64,000 bases of DNA, from contig NZ_CP107575.1 in the NCBI RefSeq assembly GCF_025854375.1, forward strand, positions 124,001 to 188,000, read 5' to 3'. Position 1 is the stretch's first letter. Each line of letters begins with the position of its first letter. Shown piece after piece: positions 35,104-44,508 of this stretch. Source of the stretch: Glutamicibacter sp. JL.03c (GTDB lineage Bacteria > Actinomycetota > Actinomycetes > Actinomycetales > Micrococcaceae). Below the pieces are notes generated by a model. It made no database searches. It was not told where the DNA came from and worked only from the letters and a program-made list of their open reading frames with translations. The position numbers and the translations under genes are program-made.

Positions 35104-36128
35104 CTGGCAACAAATAGCGGCCTCACGGCCAAGGTCAGAATCGCCCCGCCGGCCACGCAGGCCACGGGAGTCAGCAACCAGTGCCGGACGACGCGGAACA
35201 CATTGCGCCACACCACCGATTCAAAGGCCTGGTTTTTGCCCGCCCCGACGATGCCACTGGTGACCGACTGCGTGGTCGACAGCGGCAAATGCAGCACGAG
35301 CGAACCCACGAAGAGCATCCCCGCGGCGACGCCCTGGGCGATCATTCCGCGCAACGGATCGAAATTCACCAGGCGGCGGCCCAAGGTATAGGTGATGCGC
35401 CACCCGCCGAGCAGCACCCCCAAGCTCAGGGCGCTGGCCGCCGCGAGCTGGATGGTCAGGGTGAGCGGTCCCGGATTCATGGCCTGGCCGGTGATCAGGA
35501 CCAGGCTCAGCAACGCGCCGGTCCGCTGGCCATCCTGCAGCCCCAGTCCCAGCGCCACGGCCCCGGCGGCGATGGCCTGGCCTGCGCGTGAACCGTCGTT
35601 GACCGAACGCGAGGTGTTATGGCGCAGCATCCTGGTCGCGGGAATCACCAGCAGATACGACAGGGTGTAGGCGATGACCGAGGCGAGCACCATGGGAAAG
35701 AGCACCGAGGAGAGCAAGAGCCACCAGGCGTTGCGCACCGAGTCATCGCCCATCAAGGCCGAGGCGCCGCTGCTTCCGACCAAAGCGGAGAGCAGCGCAT
35801 GGGTGGAACTGATGGGCAAGCCGCGCCACCAGCAATAGATTCCCCAGGCCCCCGCCACCAGGAGGCTGCAGATCAGCAGCTTCAGTCCCAGAACGCCCGG
35901 AGGCACATTGAAGTTCAGCTCCTGGACCAGCGCCACGCTCAGCCCGGACGTGGCCATGGTGCCGAGAAAGGCGAAGAACGCCGCAACGGACACCGCGATC
36001 GCCGGACGCAGCGCCCGGGTGCGCACCGAGGCGGCCACCGCAGTGGAGGCATCACGAAGCCCGTTGAGCACCCCGTAGGCCAGGGTCAGGACGATCGCAA
36101 CCGCCGTGAGAACGGAAAGGAGGGTCAT
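35100..36128 (-). CDS. pit: PiT family inorganic phosphate transporter
   Basis: A 342-residue, roughly ten-helix low-affinity phosphate permease. The PiT signatures appear as GVLNGLRDASTAVAASVRTRAL near 18-39 (GANDASTA-like) and, in the second half, TTQSVTSGIVGAGKNQAFESV near 287-307. Co-directional with the DUF47 gene, 5 bases downstream of it. Its closeness to pstSCAB before the island landed suggests a phosphate-uptake region. Confidence 0.9.
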   Translation of the reverse strand: MTLLSVLTAVAIVLTLAYGVLNGLRDASTAVAASVRTRALRPAIAVSVAAFFAFLGTMATSGLSVALVQELNFNVPPGVLGLKLLICSLLVAGAWGIYCWWRGLPISSTHALLSALVGSSGASALMGDDSVRNAWWLLLSSVLFPMVLASVIAYTLSYLLVIPATRMLRHNTSRSVNDGSRAGQAIAAGAVALGLGLQDGQRTGALLSLVLITGQAMNPGPLTLTIQLAAASALSLGVLLGGWRITYTLGRRLVNFDPLRGMIAQGVAAGMLFVGSLVLHLPLSTTQSVTSGIVGAGKNQAFESVVWRNVFRVVRHWLLTPVACVAGGAILTLAVRPLFVAS

Positions 36129-36133
36129 CGGCC

Positions 36134-36748
36134 TTAGGACTCCTTGACCAGCACGCGGCCAAGGTGGTCGGCAAACTGGCGAAGGGTGTTGGCGGTGAGC
36201 ATCAGCTGGTCGGCTACCAGCTGGTGCCGGCGGATGGTGCCTGCCTTGGAGAAATTCGCGATCTCATGGCCCCACGCCAGATGGGTCCGCGCGGCCCGCT
36301 TCGAGAACTGCAGCATTTGCAGCCAGTGGTCTTCCAGGTCGTCAAGGTTATTCAGGCGCTGCACCGCGTCGGACGCCAGCTCCGCGAGCTGCGAGATCAA
36401 TTCCAGCTGTTCCGCGGAACGCTCGGACAGCGGGGTGGAGCCGACGGTCATGATCAGCTCTCCGGTACCGCGCAGATGCTCCATGGTTTCGTGCAGAAAG
36501 CGCGATAGCGCATACATGTCTTCGCGCGGGAGCGGGCTGACGTAGCTGGTGCGCAGGTGGGTCATCACCGCATGGAGCAAGTCCGATGCCTCGGCCTCGG
36601 CCGTGGCCAGATCGCGCAGGCAGTCCGCGCGCGTTGCCGGGCTGCCGATCATTTCGGCCACGCTCTCGACAGAACCACGGATCGTGGCGGTCAGCGCGCG
36701 CAGCAACTCAATGCCACGCAAGGCGGAGGGAAAGACCTGGAACTTCAC
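36134..36748 (-). CDS. DUF47 family (PhoU-like) protein
   Basis: A 204-residue all-helical protein of the PhoU-related DUF47 family, cytoplasmic partners of PiT transporters that tune phosphate uptake. Length matches. It directly precedes the PiT gene, the standard arrangement. Confidence 0.85.
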   Translation of the reverse strand: MKFQVFPSALRGIELLRALTATIRGSVESVAEMIGSPATRADCLRDLATAEAEASDLLHAVMTHLRTSYVSPLPREDMYALSRFLHETMEHLRGTGELIMTVGSTPLSERSAEQLELISQLAELASDAVQRLNNLDDLEDHWLQMLQFSKRAARTHLAWGHEIANFSKAGTIRRHQLVADQLMLTANTLRQFADHLGRVLVKES

Positions 36749-36986
36749 TTTTTGGGCGCACCATTCGGATCGTTTGCTTTTGGTACCAACGCAGAACAGT
36801 TTACGACGTGGAAGTTAACACCGGGTCATTGATGATGCCGGACCGGGAACGCCTCTCGGCGGAAGGCCGCTCGAAGCGGCAGAATTTTGGAGCCCGGGGT
36901 TACCAGCGGCCCGACACCGTTATCTAGTGTTCTCGCCCCAAGCCCCTGCTGTCAACCACAGCGGGGGATGCGTGTACTTTCTCACG

Positions 36987-38198
36987 CTAGCGCCGCAGAG
37001 TCTTCTCCACACCGCTCGCGCACAACAGCGCACAGCAGAACCAGATGGCGCCCGCTGGCCCCATTCCAGCGGCCACGGAACTCGAGATCAGCGGCAAAGC
37101 CACTTGTCCGAGCCTGTTTCCCATCAAGCGGACGGCCAGCGCGGCGCCACGATCCACCGGAGGCACGGAGGTGGAAATCATCGTCATCGTCATCGGCTGG
37201 CCCAGCCCCAGGAAGAAGCCGCCTATGAGCAGGGCGAGCCCCGAAGCCCACAGCACATCGATGAAGACCGGAGCCAGCGCGATCGAGATGCCGGAGGTGT
37301 AGAGGCTGGCCACCAGCAAATGCTGGCGCTCGAAGTGCGCGGAGAGCTTGGGGATGAACAGCCTGGACACTACCGAGGCGCACCCTCGAATGGCCAAGAG
37401 CACACCCACAGCTGTCGGTGTGACGTCATGTTTCTCGGCAACCAGGGGCAGGAAGGCGGTCAGGATGTCCAGCATCGACAGCAGCATCATGGATGCGAAC
37501 ATATGCGAGGCCATGCCCTTGATCCGCAGGATAGAGCCGATCGACGCCGAAGAGCGCTGAGGCCGGGCAGCCGACACGGATTTGGCAACACGCGGCTGGA
37601 AATTTGGCAGCAAGAGCGGCACCGCCAGCAGTGCGCAACCCGCCCCGATCCATAGCGACAGGCTGATATCGGCGATTCGTTCTGCCGAGATGGCCTCGGT
37701 GCCGGTGCCCAGAACCAAGCCGGCGATCAGCGGGCCGATGAATTGCCCGGCCGCGTAGGCGGCGGTAAACCAGCCGAAGCCCTTGTCCAGGTCGGCATCC
37801 GGGAAATAGCGGGCAATGGAGGATTGGCCGCCGATGGTGAACATGAGATGCCCCAGGCCCAGCACGGCGCTGGCCAGTGCCACCGCCAGCGCATTCGGCG
37901 CGAGGTTCACGCCCAGGCCGCCCAGCGCAATGAGTCCCACCCCGGCCACCATCAGGAAGCGAATGCGTCGGATCCGGGAGCTGACCCGTCCCAGGAGCAT
38001 GGCGGTGAACAGTGGAAGCACGGCGTAGGCCGCGGTCACCGCGCCAACGGTGAAGGCCTCGGCGCCGAAGGAAATGAGCTTGTAGGTGGTAACCGGTCGA
38101 ACGAGGTTCAACGCCGCCTGGGACAGCAGCCCGGTGGACACCAGGATGATGAGCCAACGCATGATCCCCGAAGAGTTCGCTTTCGATCCAGCGACCAC
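36987..38198 (-). CDS. MFS transporter
   Basis: A 403-residue 12-helix major facilitator protein; MLLGRVSSRIRRIRFLMVAG near 65-84 is the motif A loop, and a Ser/Ala-rich central loop joins the halves near 200. No substrate assigned. Flanked by DUF47 and a conserved hypothetical gene; high GC like the core. Confidence 0.85.
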   Translation of the reverse strand: MVAGSKANSSGIMRWLIILVSTGLLSQAALNLVRPVTTYKLISFGAEAFTVGAVTAAYAVLPLFTAMLLGRVSSRIRRIRFLMVAGVGLIALGGLGVNLAPNALAVALASAVLGLGHLMFTIGGQSSIARYFPDADLDKGFGWFTAAYAAGQFIGPLIAGLVLGTGTEAISAERIADISLSLWIGAGCALLAVPLLLPNFQPRVAKSVSAARPQRSSASIGSILRIKGMASHMFASMMLLSMLDILTAFLPLVAEKHDVTPTAVGVLLAIRGCASVVSRLFIPKLSAHFERQHLLVASLYTSGISIALAPVFIDVLWASGLALLIGGFFLGLGQPMTMTMISTSVPPVDRGAALAVRLMGNRLGQVALPLISSSVAAGMGPAGAIWFCCALLCASGVEKTLRR

Positions 38199-38260
38199 AC
38201 GTACCTGCCTAAGATGTCGGGACTAGTTCCTCAACCATCCTAGAACTCCCACCCAGCGAT

Positions 38261-38926
38261 CTAGTCCAACGCGTCCTGGCGCCACAGGCGCGCGCAAATT
38301 TCCAGGTCGGCGGCGGTCTTGTTCAAGGCCCGGGCCTGCTGGGTCAGCTTGCTGCCACGATCGGAATTGGACAGGTCAGCGGCGTCTGCGTGCTCCGTCA
38401 TGCCCAGAACCAGTACCCGGCAGTAGGCCGCGGTGCGTTCAAGCGCATGGGCGAAATCCCCGTCGAAGGCCCCGGTGAGAATCGACCCGGTCATCTTCTT
38501 GAGCTCCTCCGCGGTCGGCGGCTCGGCGACTCCGGCCACGATGCGTTCGACTTGCGCGCGATGCGCGCCTGCCAGGAAGCGGGCCGAGTGCACTTCGGGC
38601 TTGCTCATGGTCGCCGCGCGCACCGCGTACAGCCGCCACAGGGCACCTGGCAGTGAGTGTGCCGGGGCCTCGCTCCACAGTTCCGCCAGCACCTCCAGGC
38701 CCTCGTTCTCCGCCACGGCGATCAGCCGGCGGGAGATCTCCGGGTCGTTGTTCTCGATGCCTCGGCGCACGAAGGCCTGGGCTGAAAGGTGGGCTGCTTC
38801 GGAAACGCGCGCGGGATCGGCCCCGCCTTCGTAGGGTTCGAATTCCTCGGGAGCGAAGGGGCGTGGTTTGTGATGGCGGAATCCCGCATCCTGGGCAACT
38901 TTTGATCCTGCGCGTGCACCTCTCAT
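38261..38926 (-). CDS. conserved actinobacterial protein of unknown function
   Basis: A 221-residue soluble helical protein. The N-terminus is RGARAGSKVAQDAGFRHHKPRPFAPEEFEPYEGG, followed by a helical body. I recall similar proteins being annotated as RNA polymerase beta subunits, but none of the polymerase motifs is seen. I chose the ATG at 38926; a GTG at 38980 is also in frame. No function assigned. Confidence 0.6.
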   Translation of the reverse strand: MRGARAGSKVAQDAGFRHHKPRPFAPEEFEPYEGGADPARVSEAAHLSAQAFVRRGIENNDPEISRRLIAVAENEGLEVLAELWSEAPAHSLPGALWRLYAVRAATMSKPEVHSARFLAGAHRAQVERIVAGVAEPPTAEELKKMTGSILTGAFDGDFAHALERTAAYCRVLVLGMTEHADAADLSNSDRGSKLTQQARALNKTAADLEICARLWRQDALD

Positions 38927-39086
38927 GGGCTCTAGGATACTCGCCGAACCTTGGTTCTTCGCTAACAGGTGTTGCACCACATATTGCCCGGGATTCAGCT
39001 GTTTTTGCCTTCAGCCCCAGCGCGAAAACAGCCGATTAATACTCACGCGGTGACATCGGGTAGTATGGATTTTGGCCTTGTGCCGT

Positions 39087-39159
39087 GCGCCTTTAGCTCA
39101 GCTGGTAGAGCACTGGACTTTTAATCCATTGGTCGCGGGTTCGATCCCCGCAGGGCGCA
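39087..39159 (+). tRNA. tRNA-Lys (anticodon TTT)
   Basis: 73 bases. Acceptor GCGCCTT pairs with AGGGCGC; D-arm GCTC...GAGC; anticodon loop CTTTTAA; T-arm GCGGG-TTCGATC-CCCGC; discriminator A. No encoded CCA. The accessory region begins just downstream. Confidence 0.97.
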
Positions 39160-39167
39160 CAAAAAAT

Positions 39168-39210
39168 GAAATAGGATCCAGCTTGCTCCTGCAAGCTGGA
39201 TCCTATTTTC
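39168..39210 (+). terminator. tRNA-Lys terminator
   Basis: Perfect inverted repeat of about 18 bp (AAATAGGATCCAGCTTGC and its complement) around TCCT, ending in TTTTC, 10 bases after the tRNA. Confidence 0.85.
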
Positions 39211-39237
39211 GTCTTAACTGCGGGGCTGGGCCGGGCT

Positions 39238-40283
39238 TATAGGCAATAAATGGTGTCTGGCCCTGGCGTGTCGCCGGGCCAAACCCACAGAATTCAGTGT
39301 TTAGTGGCTACGACCGCCCCAACCAGCCCGAGCATAAAGACCATCCTCAGCAATAGAAGCAGTGCCATAAACCTCAGGACCAATCAGCTCCGGAACAGGT
39401 TTTCTGGCCGCCTCCCGTTCCTTCAGCAGGACCTCTGATCCCTTGATGATCAAAGGCAGCTTCGGACGTTCCAACGAATCCGCGTGCGTCCAGCAAAACC
39501 ATTCACACGCACGCCGGCGATGCTCAATCGGCATGCCACGGTGGAGCCTGACCATCTCTCTGAGCCCGGAATTAATCGCGCCTTCAATCATGTTCGTTGT
39601 CGTACTGACACCAAGACCAATGAGCTCCGGCTTCAGATACGTGAACAGATGGCCACGCTTCAAAACAGAGTTCATCGCGTTATAGGCCTTGAGCAATCGC
39701 TCGTGGGTCGGCCAGGACTTCCGGGACTGACTGATGCCTCTGGGCCAAGGCCCAGACCAGTCTTTGGCGTAGGTGCGCTCATCGAGCAGATGCTGATGCT
39801 TTGACTGCCATTCAGCTAAGGCAGCCGCCCAACGGGCGGCTTCGTCCTGGTCTTTGATCCTGGTTAGTTGCAAGCTCAAATGCCGTATTGACTTGCCTGC
39901 TTCCAATCGTGGCTTCAGGGTGAGGTACGTGCGTATGGTGCGTTGGATATGTACTAGGCAGCGTTGGACTTCCACTCCGGGCCAGAGCGCTTTCAATGCA
40001 TTGAGCAGTCCTGAGCCACCGTCGGTGACAACGACTTTCGGTTGTGGGAAGTGTTTGAGTAACGCAATCCATGCAGCTGATTTTTCGTGGTCGCACCATT
40101 GCCAGCCGATGACTTTGCCGTTGCGTTTCCCGTTCTTCTTTTGAGGACTTTGGCAGATACTACATAGGTGGGTGTTTTTTCTATTAAGGGTCACACCTAT
40201 GGGAACGAAATCCATGCACAACTTGATTCTGCCCCGGAGTGCTGGGGCAGAATCAAGTTTTCAGACACCACTTATTGCCTATA
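39238..40283 (-). mobile_element. IS1249/IS256-like element with internal deletion
   Basis: 22-base terminal inverted repeats with one mismatch: 39238-39259 (TATAGGCAATAAATGGTGTC...) and 40262-40283. The element is only 1,046 bp, shorter than I expect for an IS1249-type element. Within it, upstream of the transposase frame, lies a perfect 16-bp hairpin (40220-40235 with 40244-40259). No matching 8-bp target duplication is seen. Confidence 0.75.
39301..40221 (-). pseudogene. IS1249-type transposase, internally deleted
   Basis: The catalytic mutator-type DDE part is present (VIGWQWCDHEKSAAW, VVVTDGGSGLLNAL, VEVQRCLVHIQRT, STTTNMIEGAINSGLREMVRLHRGM). Near 40115-40140 the N-terminal zinc-ribbon opening CSICQSPQKKNGK runs straight into RNGKVIGWQWC, so about 80-100 codons are missing, including the second CxxC and the first catalytic region. 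The reading frame stays open. Probably inactive, perhaps mobilisable in trans. Confidence 0.7.
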
Positions 40284-40466
40284 GGCCACCATCCAGAACA
40301 CAGTCCGCACCGGCAAGGCGCCCTGCAGCTCCATCAAAGGACACCAGGGACCCGAAGCAACAGCAGCACAAATTACCCGGCAACTAACCCTTCAACAGAA
40401 AGCAGGCCCACGATCCCGCTTATGAAACTCACCCCACGACCTCCACCACAACGAACGGAAAACGTC

Positions 40467-40685
40467 ATGTACACGCATATCAAGATCAAGAAGAACCCCT
40501 ACGCCTGGCCATCCTGGCTCGTGTCTTATGAGGGACATGCCATCGGCTCATCTCACAGCCTGCAGATCGCCCGCATCGCAGCGAACTTCACCCAGATACA
40601 CGTCAAAGAGATCAATCCGGCAAACCTCTGCCCCCGCTACCTGGTCACCCATGTCGCCCAAGACATGGGCAACGCCGGATACTAG
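40467..40685 (+). CDS. small hypothetical protein
   Basis: A 72-residue ORF (YTHIKIKKNPYAWPSWLVSYEGHAIG at the start, then SLQIARIAANFTQIHVKEINPANLCP). The compact, non-repetitive sequence looks genuine. ATG at 40467 with GGAA seven bases upstream; the frame is open to 40239. Similar in style to small plasmid or phage proteins; not recognised. Confidence 0.45.
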   Translation: MYTHIKIKKNPYAWPSWLVSYEGHAIGSSHSLQIARIAANFTQIHVKEINPANLCPRYLVTHVAQDMGNAGY

Positions 40686-40816
40686 CAATTCTGGACACCC
40701 GCAACGCATCGCCTAGCAGCCCTAGTTACAGCTGCCTAGCCACCAGCCAACCCGAACACTGAGGGCCCCGATCATGACTAGCCCGAAGAAAGCTCAGGAG
40801 CTCTCCCGGATGATCG

Positions 40817-41503
40817 TTGAAGATACCAGGAGGCAGAGAACATCGCTGGGCGGGCACTCAATTACCAGCGGCAGAAGTAAAAACGCCGGAAGCAAGGGCT
40901 ACCAGCGCCAAGCGCCATCGACCACGAGAAACTACGAACAGCAATCTCCTGCCATTTCGGGAAACCACTGCACTGTTCTTCGATCATAACGAACGCCTCG
41001 CTTATGACCGCCGGACAATTCTTGGGTGGCCAATGACCTGGTTAGAACGACAGGCAATCAACTTCTGGTCGGCCGCGCTTTCCTTTGCTGCGTGGGTTCT
41101 GCTCTTTTTCTGTCTACCGAAAATCTCACTCATCGACGCTTGGGAATCACCGGTAAATCACTTCTCGCATTCTGCTGTGACCGCCCTCTGCGCTGGTCTA
41201 CTACTTCGAGTGTTCATCTTGCTTATTCAAAAATTCCCGCCCAAAAATTTGCAACAACGACAAAGCGACGACGAAGAGCTGAAGCAACAGCGGATCAATG
41301 AAGCCAAGATGAGGGAAACTGCAGCTGCACAAGAACGGATCGACCGTATCGCCGAAGCCGCACGGGCCGATGCTTTTGGAATTTGCATCGCATTGAATGG
41401 TATTGGACATGTAATTTGCCTTGCGATGCGCAGTAATGTTTCACAGCGCATTCTCGTGAGATCAGGATTGGCGGAGCACCTGATACAGGCTCTCCTAATT
41501 TGA
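40817..41503 (+). CDS. hypothetical two-helix membrane protein with coiled coil
   Basis: A 228-residue ORF: polar N-terminal 70 residues, two membrane segments (about 82-101 and 117-137), then a charged coiled coil (DDEELKQQRINEAKMRETAAAQERI...). An overlapping frame from ATG 40774 (TSPKKAQELSRMIVEDTRRQ) reads more like a genuine N-terminus, so the gene may carry a frameshift near 40880. Function unknown. Confidence 0.4.
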   Translation: MKIPGGREHRWAGTQLPAAEVKTPEARATSAKRHRPRETTNSNLLPFRETTALFFDHNERLAYDRRTILGWPMTWLERQAINFWSAALSFAAWVLLFFCLPKISLIDAWESPVNHFSHSAVTALCAGLLLRVFILLIQKFPPKNLQQRQSDDEELKQQRINEAKMRETAAAQERIDRIAEAARADAFGICIALNGIGHVICLAMRSNVSQRILVRSGLAEHLIQALLI

Positions 41504-41628
41504 GTCATCAGCTGATGCGCAGATCCAGTGGACCGAGGGGGTTGCTTGGCCCCGGGGTGTCTTGAAGGTGATTGACATGAGGTGAAGTGATAAGGCTGCC
41601 ATAATCAGATCAGTGAGGGCTGGTGCAA

Positions 41629-43104
41629 CTAGATGAAAATTGACAGCACAAGCACCCATGCCAGGCCGGCAAAAGCTGCGATCGAAACGGGCAACGTGTA
41701 GACCTTGAACGCTCCTCGCGTGCTAATCCCGAAGACGGTCTGCATTAACCAGAAGGTATTGCTTGTCACGTGGATGAGAAGCATGCTGCCCGATGCGGCG
41801 GCTAGCGCGATGAGGACTGGATTGACACCCAGCGGTTCGACGATTGGAGCGAGAATGCCTGCGGCAGTAATAGCCGATGTCGTGACGGAACCAATGGCGA
41901 TGTGAAGCACTGCAGCGATTCCCCATACAACGAGCAGGGGCGCGAAACTTCCGGGCGAGAAATACTTGGTCAGGATGTCTCCCAGCCCAATTGTCTGCAC
42001 TGCGGCAGCGAGGCAACCTCCGACGCCGGTGACCAGCAGAATACTTCCGCTCTCCTGGAACCCGCGTGACAGTGCCTGGGCTGTCGCTGCGTGGCCAGCT
42101 CGGACCCTGCATACGGCCCAGGTGCCCAGAAGCACGATTAGAAGTGCAATTGTGGGGTTGCTCAGGAATTTGAATTCCTCAGATTCGAAGCCCAATACCT
42201 CTGAAATTGAACCAGCAGCAATCAGGCCAAGGCCGATAAGCAATGGCCCCAATGACAACCAGAGTGGAGGCTGGCGGTCTTCGTTGAGGAGGATGGTCCC
42301 ATGGGCGTCGACTTGCTCAGGCAGTGCGGTGGCAGCGCGTGAATTCTCGTTAGAGCTCGATGTTGGGCCGGATTGGTGGAGACTTGAACTCCCAGTCAAC
42401 GACTCTGCGGGATCCAGCTCTTCGATTCGCTGCTCAAGAGCGCGAACCCGCAACCATGCATCGGTTTCATCCATGGACGGTTTCCAGAGGCCGAACTTGA
42501 ACAATATATTCATGGCAGCGATTGTCGTTGCGATGGTTGCGCAGGCTACTGGAACGCCGAAGAGGAGCATGGAGCCGAGCGGAACACCCAGCAACGCCGA
42601 CAGCGCCAACGCCGCCACGCCGGGAACGGTCATTGTCAGTCCTACGATAAGGCCCGTCATGACGGCAGAAGCCATCTTGGGCAGACCATTTTTCCCCAAG
42701 TCGGCTGCAGTCGCCTTGGCCAGCGGTGCCGTCAGGACAAGGCAAACATCGATGTACAAGGATGCCAGCAGCGTTCCAATCGTGAGCCCGAAAGCTTGTG
42801 GCATCGCTTTCGTTCCGAATTTGCGAAGCAGAAGCGCTCCGAGCTTGTTGATGCCTCCCATGTAGGTGAGTATTGTTCCGGCGAGGACGCCGAATCCAAT
42901 GATGAGCCCGATTTCGAGCATGATGTTGCCGAAACCATTGATGACGGCATCGATTGCCGCCTGAGGGCCTTTCCCGTTGGCGAGTACCAGAGCCAGTGAC
43001 CCCAGTACGAGGGACATGACCGGGTCCACTTTCAGTTTGAGGATTAGGAACACGATGGCGATGATCGAAATGATCGCCGAGCTGATGATGAATAGGTCGC
43101 TCAT
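41629..43104 (-). CDS. GntP family permease
   Basis: A 491-residue, about 12-14-helix permease of the gluconate:H+ symporter family, with AAVQTIGLGDIL, HIAIGSVTTSAITAAGILAP and HVTSNTFWLMQTVFGIS typical of GntP members. A long hydrophilic loop (about 215-275) splits the halves. Members carry gluconate, D-serine, glycerate and related hydroxy acids. The neighbouring dehydrogenase suggests a 2-hydroxy-dicarboxylate such as D-malate or tartrate; inference. Confidence 0.85.
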   Translation of the reverse strand: MSDLFIISSAIISIIAIVFLILKLKVDPVMSLVLGSLALVLANGKGPQAAIDAVINGFGNIMLEIGLIIGFGVLAGTILTYMGGINKLGALLLRKFGTKAMPQAFGLTIGTLLASLYIDVCLVLTAPLAKATAADLGKNGLPKMASAVMTGLIVGLTMTVPGVAALALSALLGVPLGSMLLFGVPVACATIATTIAAMNILFKFGLWKPSMDETDAWLRVRALEQRIEELDPAESLTGSSSLHQSGPTSSSNENSRAATALPEQVDAHGTILLNEDRQPPLWLSLGPLLIGLGLIAAGSISEVLGFESEEFKFLSNPTIALLIVLLGTWAVCRVRAGHAATAQALSRGFQESGSILLVTGVGGCLAAAVQTIGLGDILTKYFSPGSFAPLLVVWGIAAVLHIAIGSVTTSAITAAGILAPIVEPLGVNPVLIALAAASGSMLLIHVTSNTFWLMQTVFGISTRGAFKVYTLPVSIAAFAGLAWVLVLSIFI

Positions 43105-43358
43105 GATGACTCCATTCGAAGACCTGTTCTAGACCACATGTTTTGGAAGAGCGCATTCCGTCTTCAGCAAGGAACCAGCGCTGGCAAATGGGGCTCTCTT
43201 GTGGTGCGAGTGGGGATATGGCGTCGGCGCGCAGGGCACTGGGGGTGCCGCCAATGCCCTGGCGCTGACGGGAGTGCCTCAGCGGGCATCGGGGGTGCTG
43301 CGAAGATCCCTGCGGGCTAACCGGATGCTGCAATGCAGGAATTGAAGCGCAGGGTTTC

Positions 43359-44438
43359 CTATGCGGGCGCGCTGACGCCGATGCGGTCCAGCACCGCATT
43401 GGTGTATTCAACGGTGGAAGCCGTTCCGCCAAGGTCACGCGTGCGGATGGGCGTGTCGGCGAGCACTCCGAACGCTGCATCGAGCATTTCGGCGCTGGCT
43501 TCGTGGTGGCCGAGATGGTCGACCATCATCGCCGCTGACCAGATTGCGGCCAGCGGATTGGCAATTCCCTTGCCGGCTATGTCAGGGGCCGAACCATGGA
43601 CTGGTTCGAACATCGATGGGTACTCCCGTTCGGGGTTCAGGTTGCCAGAAGGCGCGATGCCGAGACTGCCGGCGATTCCGGCGGCTAGGTCGCTGAGAAT
43701 GTCCCCGAAGAGGTTCGAGGCGACAATCACGTCGTAGCGTGTTGGATCCATAACGAGTTTCGCTGCCAGGGCATCAACATGTTCCTGGCTGCAAGAGACG
43801 TCGGGGTGCTGAATTGCCCGTTCGGTGAAGACTTCATCCCAGAACGTCATGGAATGCACCATCGCATTCGACTTGGTCGCGGAGGTCAGGGTTCCATTGC
43901 GCGATGCAGCGGTGCGCAGTGCGAAGTCGATGGCCCGAGTCACGCCGGCGCGTGTAAAGACGGATTCCTGGATGACGATCTCGTCGGGGCCGCCGGAATT
44001 GAGTCGTCCGCCGAGGTTGGAGTATTCTCCTTGGGAGTTTTCGCGGACGATCACGAAGTCGACTCCCTGTTTGACGATGTCAGAGCGAAGTGGGGTTGGC
44101 ACGCCGTCGAGGACCTTTATGGGACGCAGGTTGATGTACTGCTTGAATTCTTGGCGAATCGGAATGAGCAGTCCCCACAGCGACTCGTGATCGGGAACCC
44201 CTGGCCAGCCGACGGCACCCAGGAGGATCGCGTCGTGATTTCGAATTCGGCGCAGGCCGTCCGCTGGCATCATTGATCCTTCGAGGGCGTATCGTTCGCA
44301 AGACCAATCGAGTTCGTCAAATGTGAAGTCCAAAGCGTGACGACGGCCAATGGCCTCCAGGACGGCACGGGCCGGTGGAATGACTTCGGCGCCGATGCCG
44401 TCGCCCGGGATAATTGCAATGCGGTGTTTGGTAATCAT
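43359..44438 (-). CDS. tartrate/D-malate dehydrogenase-like beta-decarboxylating dehydrogenase
   Basis: A 359-residue member of the isocitrate/isopropylmalate dehydrogenase family: IAIIPGDGIGAEVIPPA start, FVIVRENSQGEYSNLGGR near 128, the SATKSNAMVHSMTFWDEVF block, and the metal-site NLFGDILSDLAAGIAGSLG near 244-262. The RENSQGEYS loop and LYSR-regulated context fit the DmlA/tartrate dehydrogenase subgroup rather than LeuB. In line with the LysR gene upstream and the GntP permease downstream. Confidence 0.85.
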   Translation of the reverse strand: MITKHRIAIIPGDGIGAEVIPPARAVLEAIGRRHALDFTFDELDWSCERYALEGSMMPADGLRRIRNHDAILLGAVGWPGVPDHESLWGLLIPIRQEFKQYINLRPIKVLDGVPTPLRSDIVKQGVDFVIVRENSQGEYSNLGGRLNSGGPDEIVIQESVFTRAGVTRAIDFALRTAASRNGTLTSATKSNAMVHSMTFWDEVFTERAIQHPDVSCSQEHVDALAAKLVMDPTRYDVIVASNLFGDILSDLAAGIAGSLGIAPSGNLNPEREYPSMFEPVHGSAPDIAGKGIANPLAAIWSAAMMVDHLGHHEASAEMLDAAFGVLADTPIRTRDLGGTASTVEYTNAVLDRIGVSAPA

Positions 44439-44508
44439 GTGATCTATTACATGCGCGCGGCAGATAATCGTCTAAGACGTAGAACCTGGCATTCTTATAG
44501 GCAAATGC

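Noticed and set aside
39087-39159. tRNA-Lys as attachment site of an integrative element
   Set aside because: No second copy of the tRNA 3' end and no integrase found within the window, so this remains unsupported.
43105-43358. G-rich, repetitive-looking gap as a regulatory RNA
   Set aside because: Short imperfect GGGGGTGC repeats only; no stable fold or conserved feature I could support.
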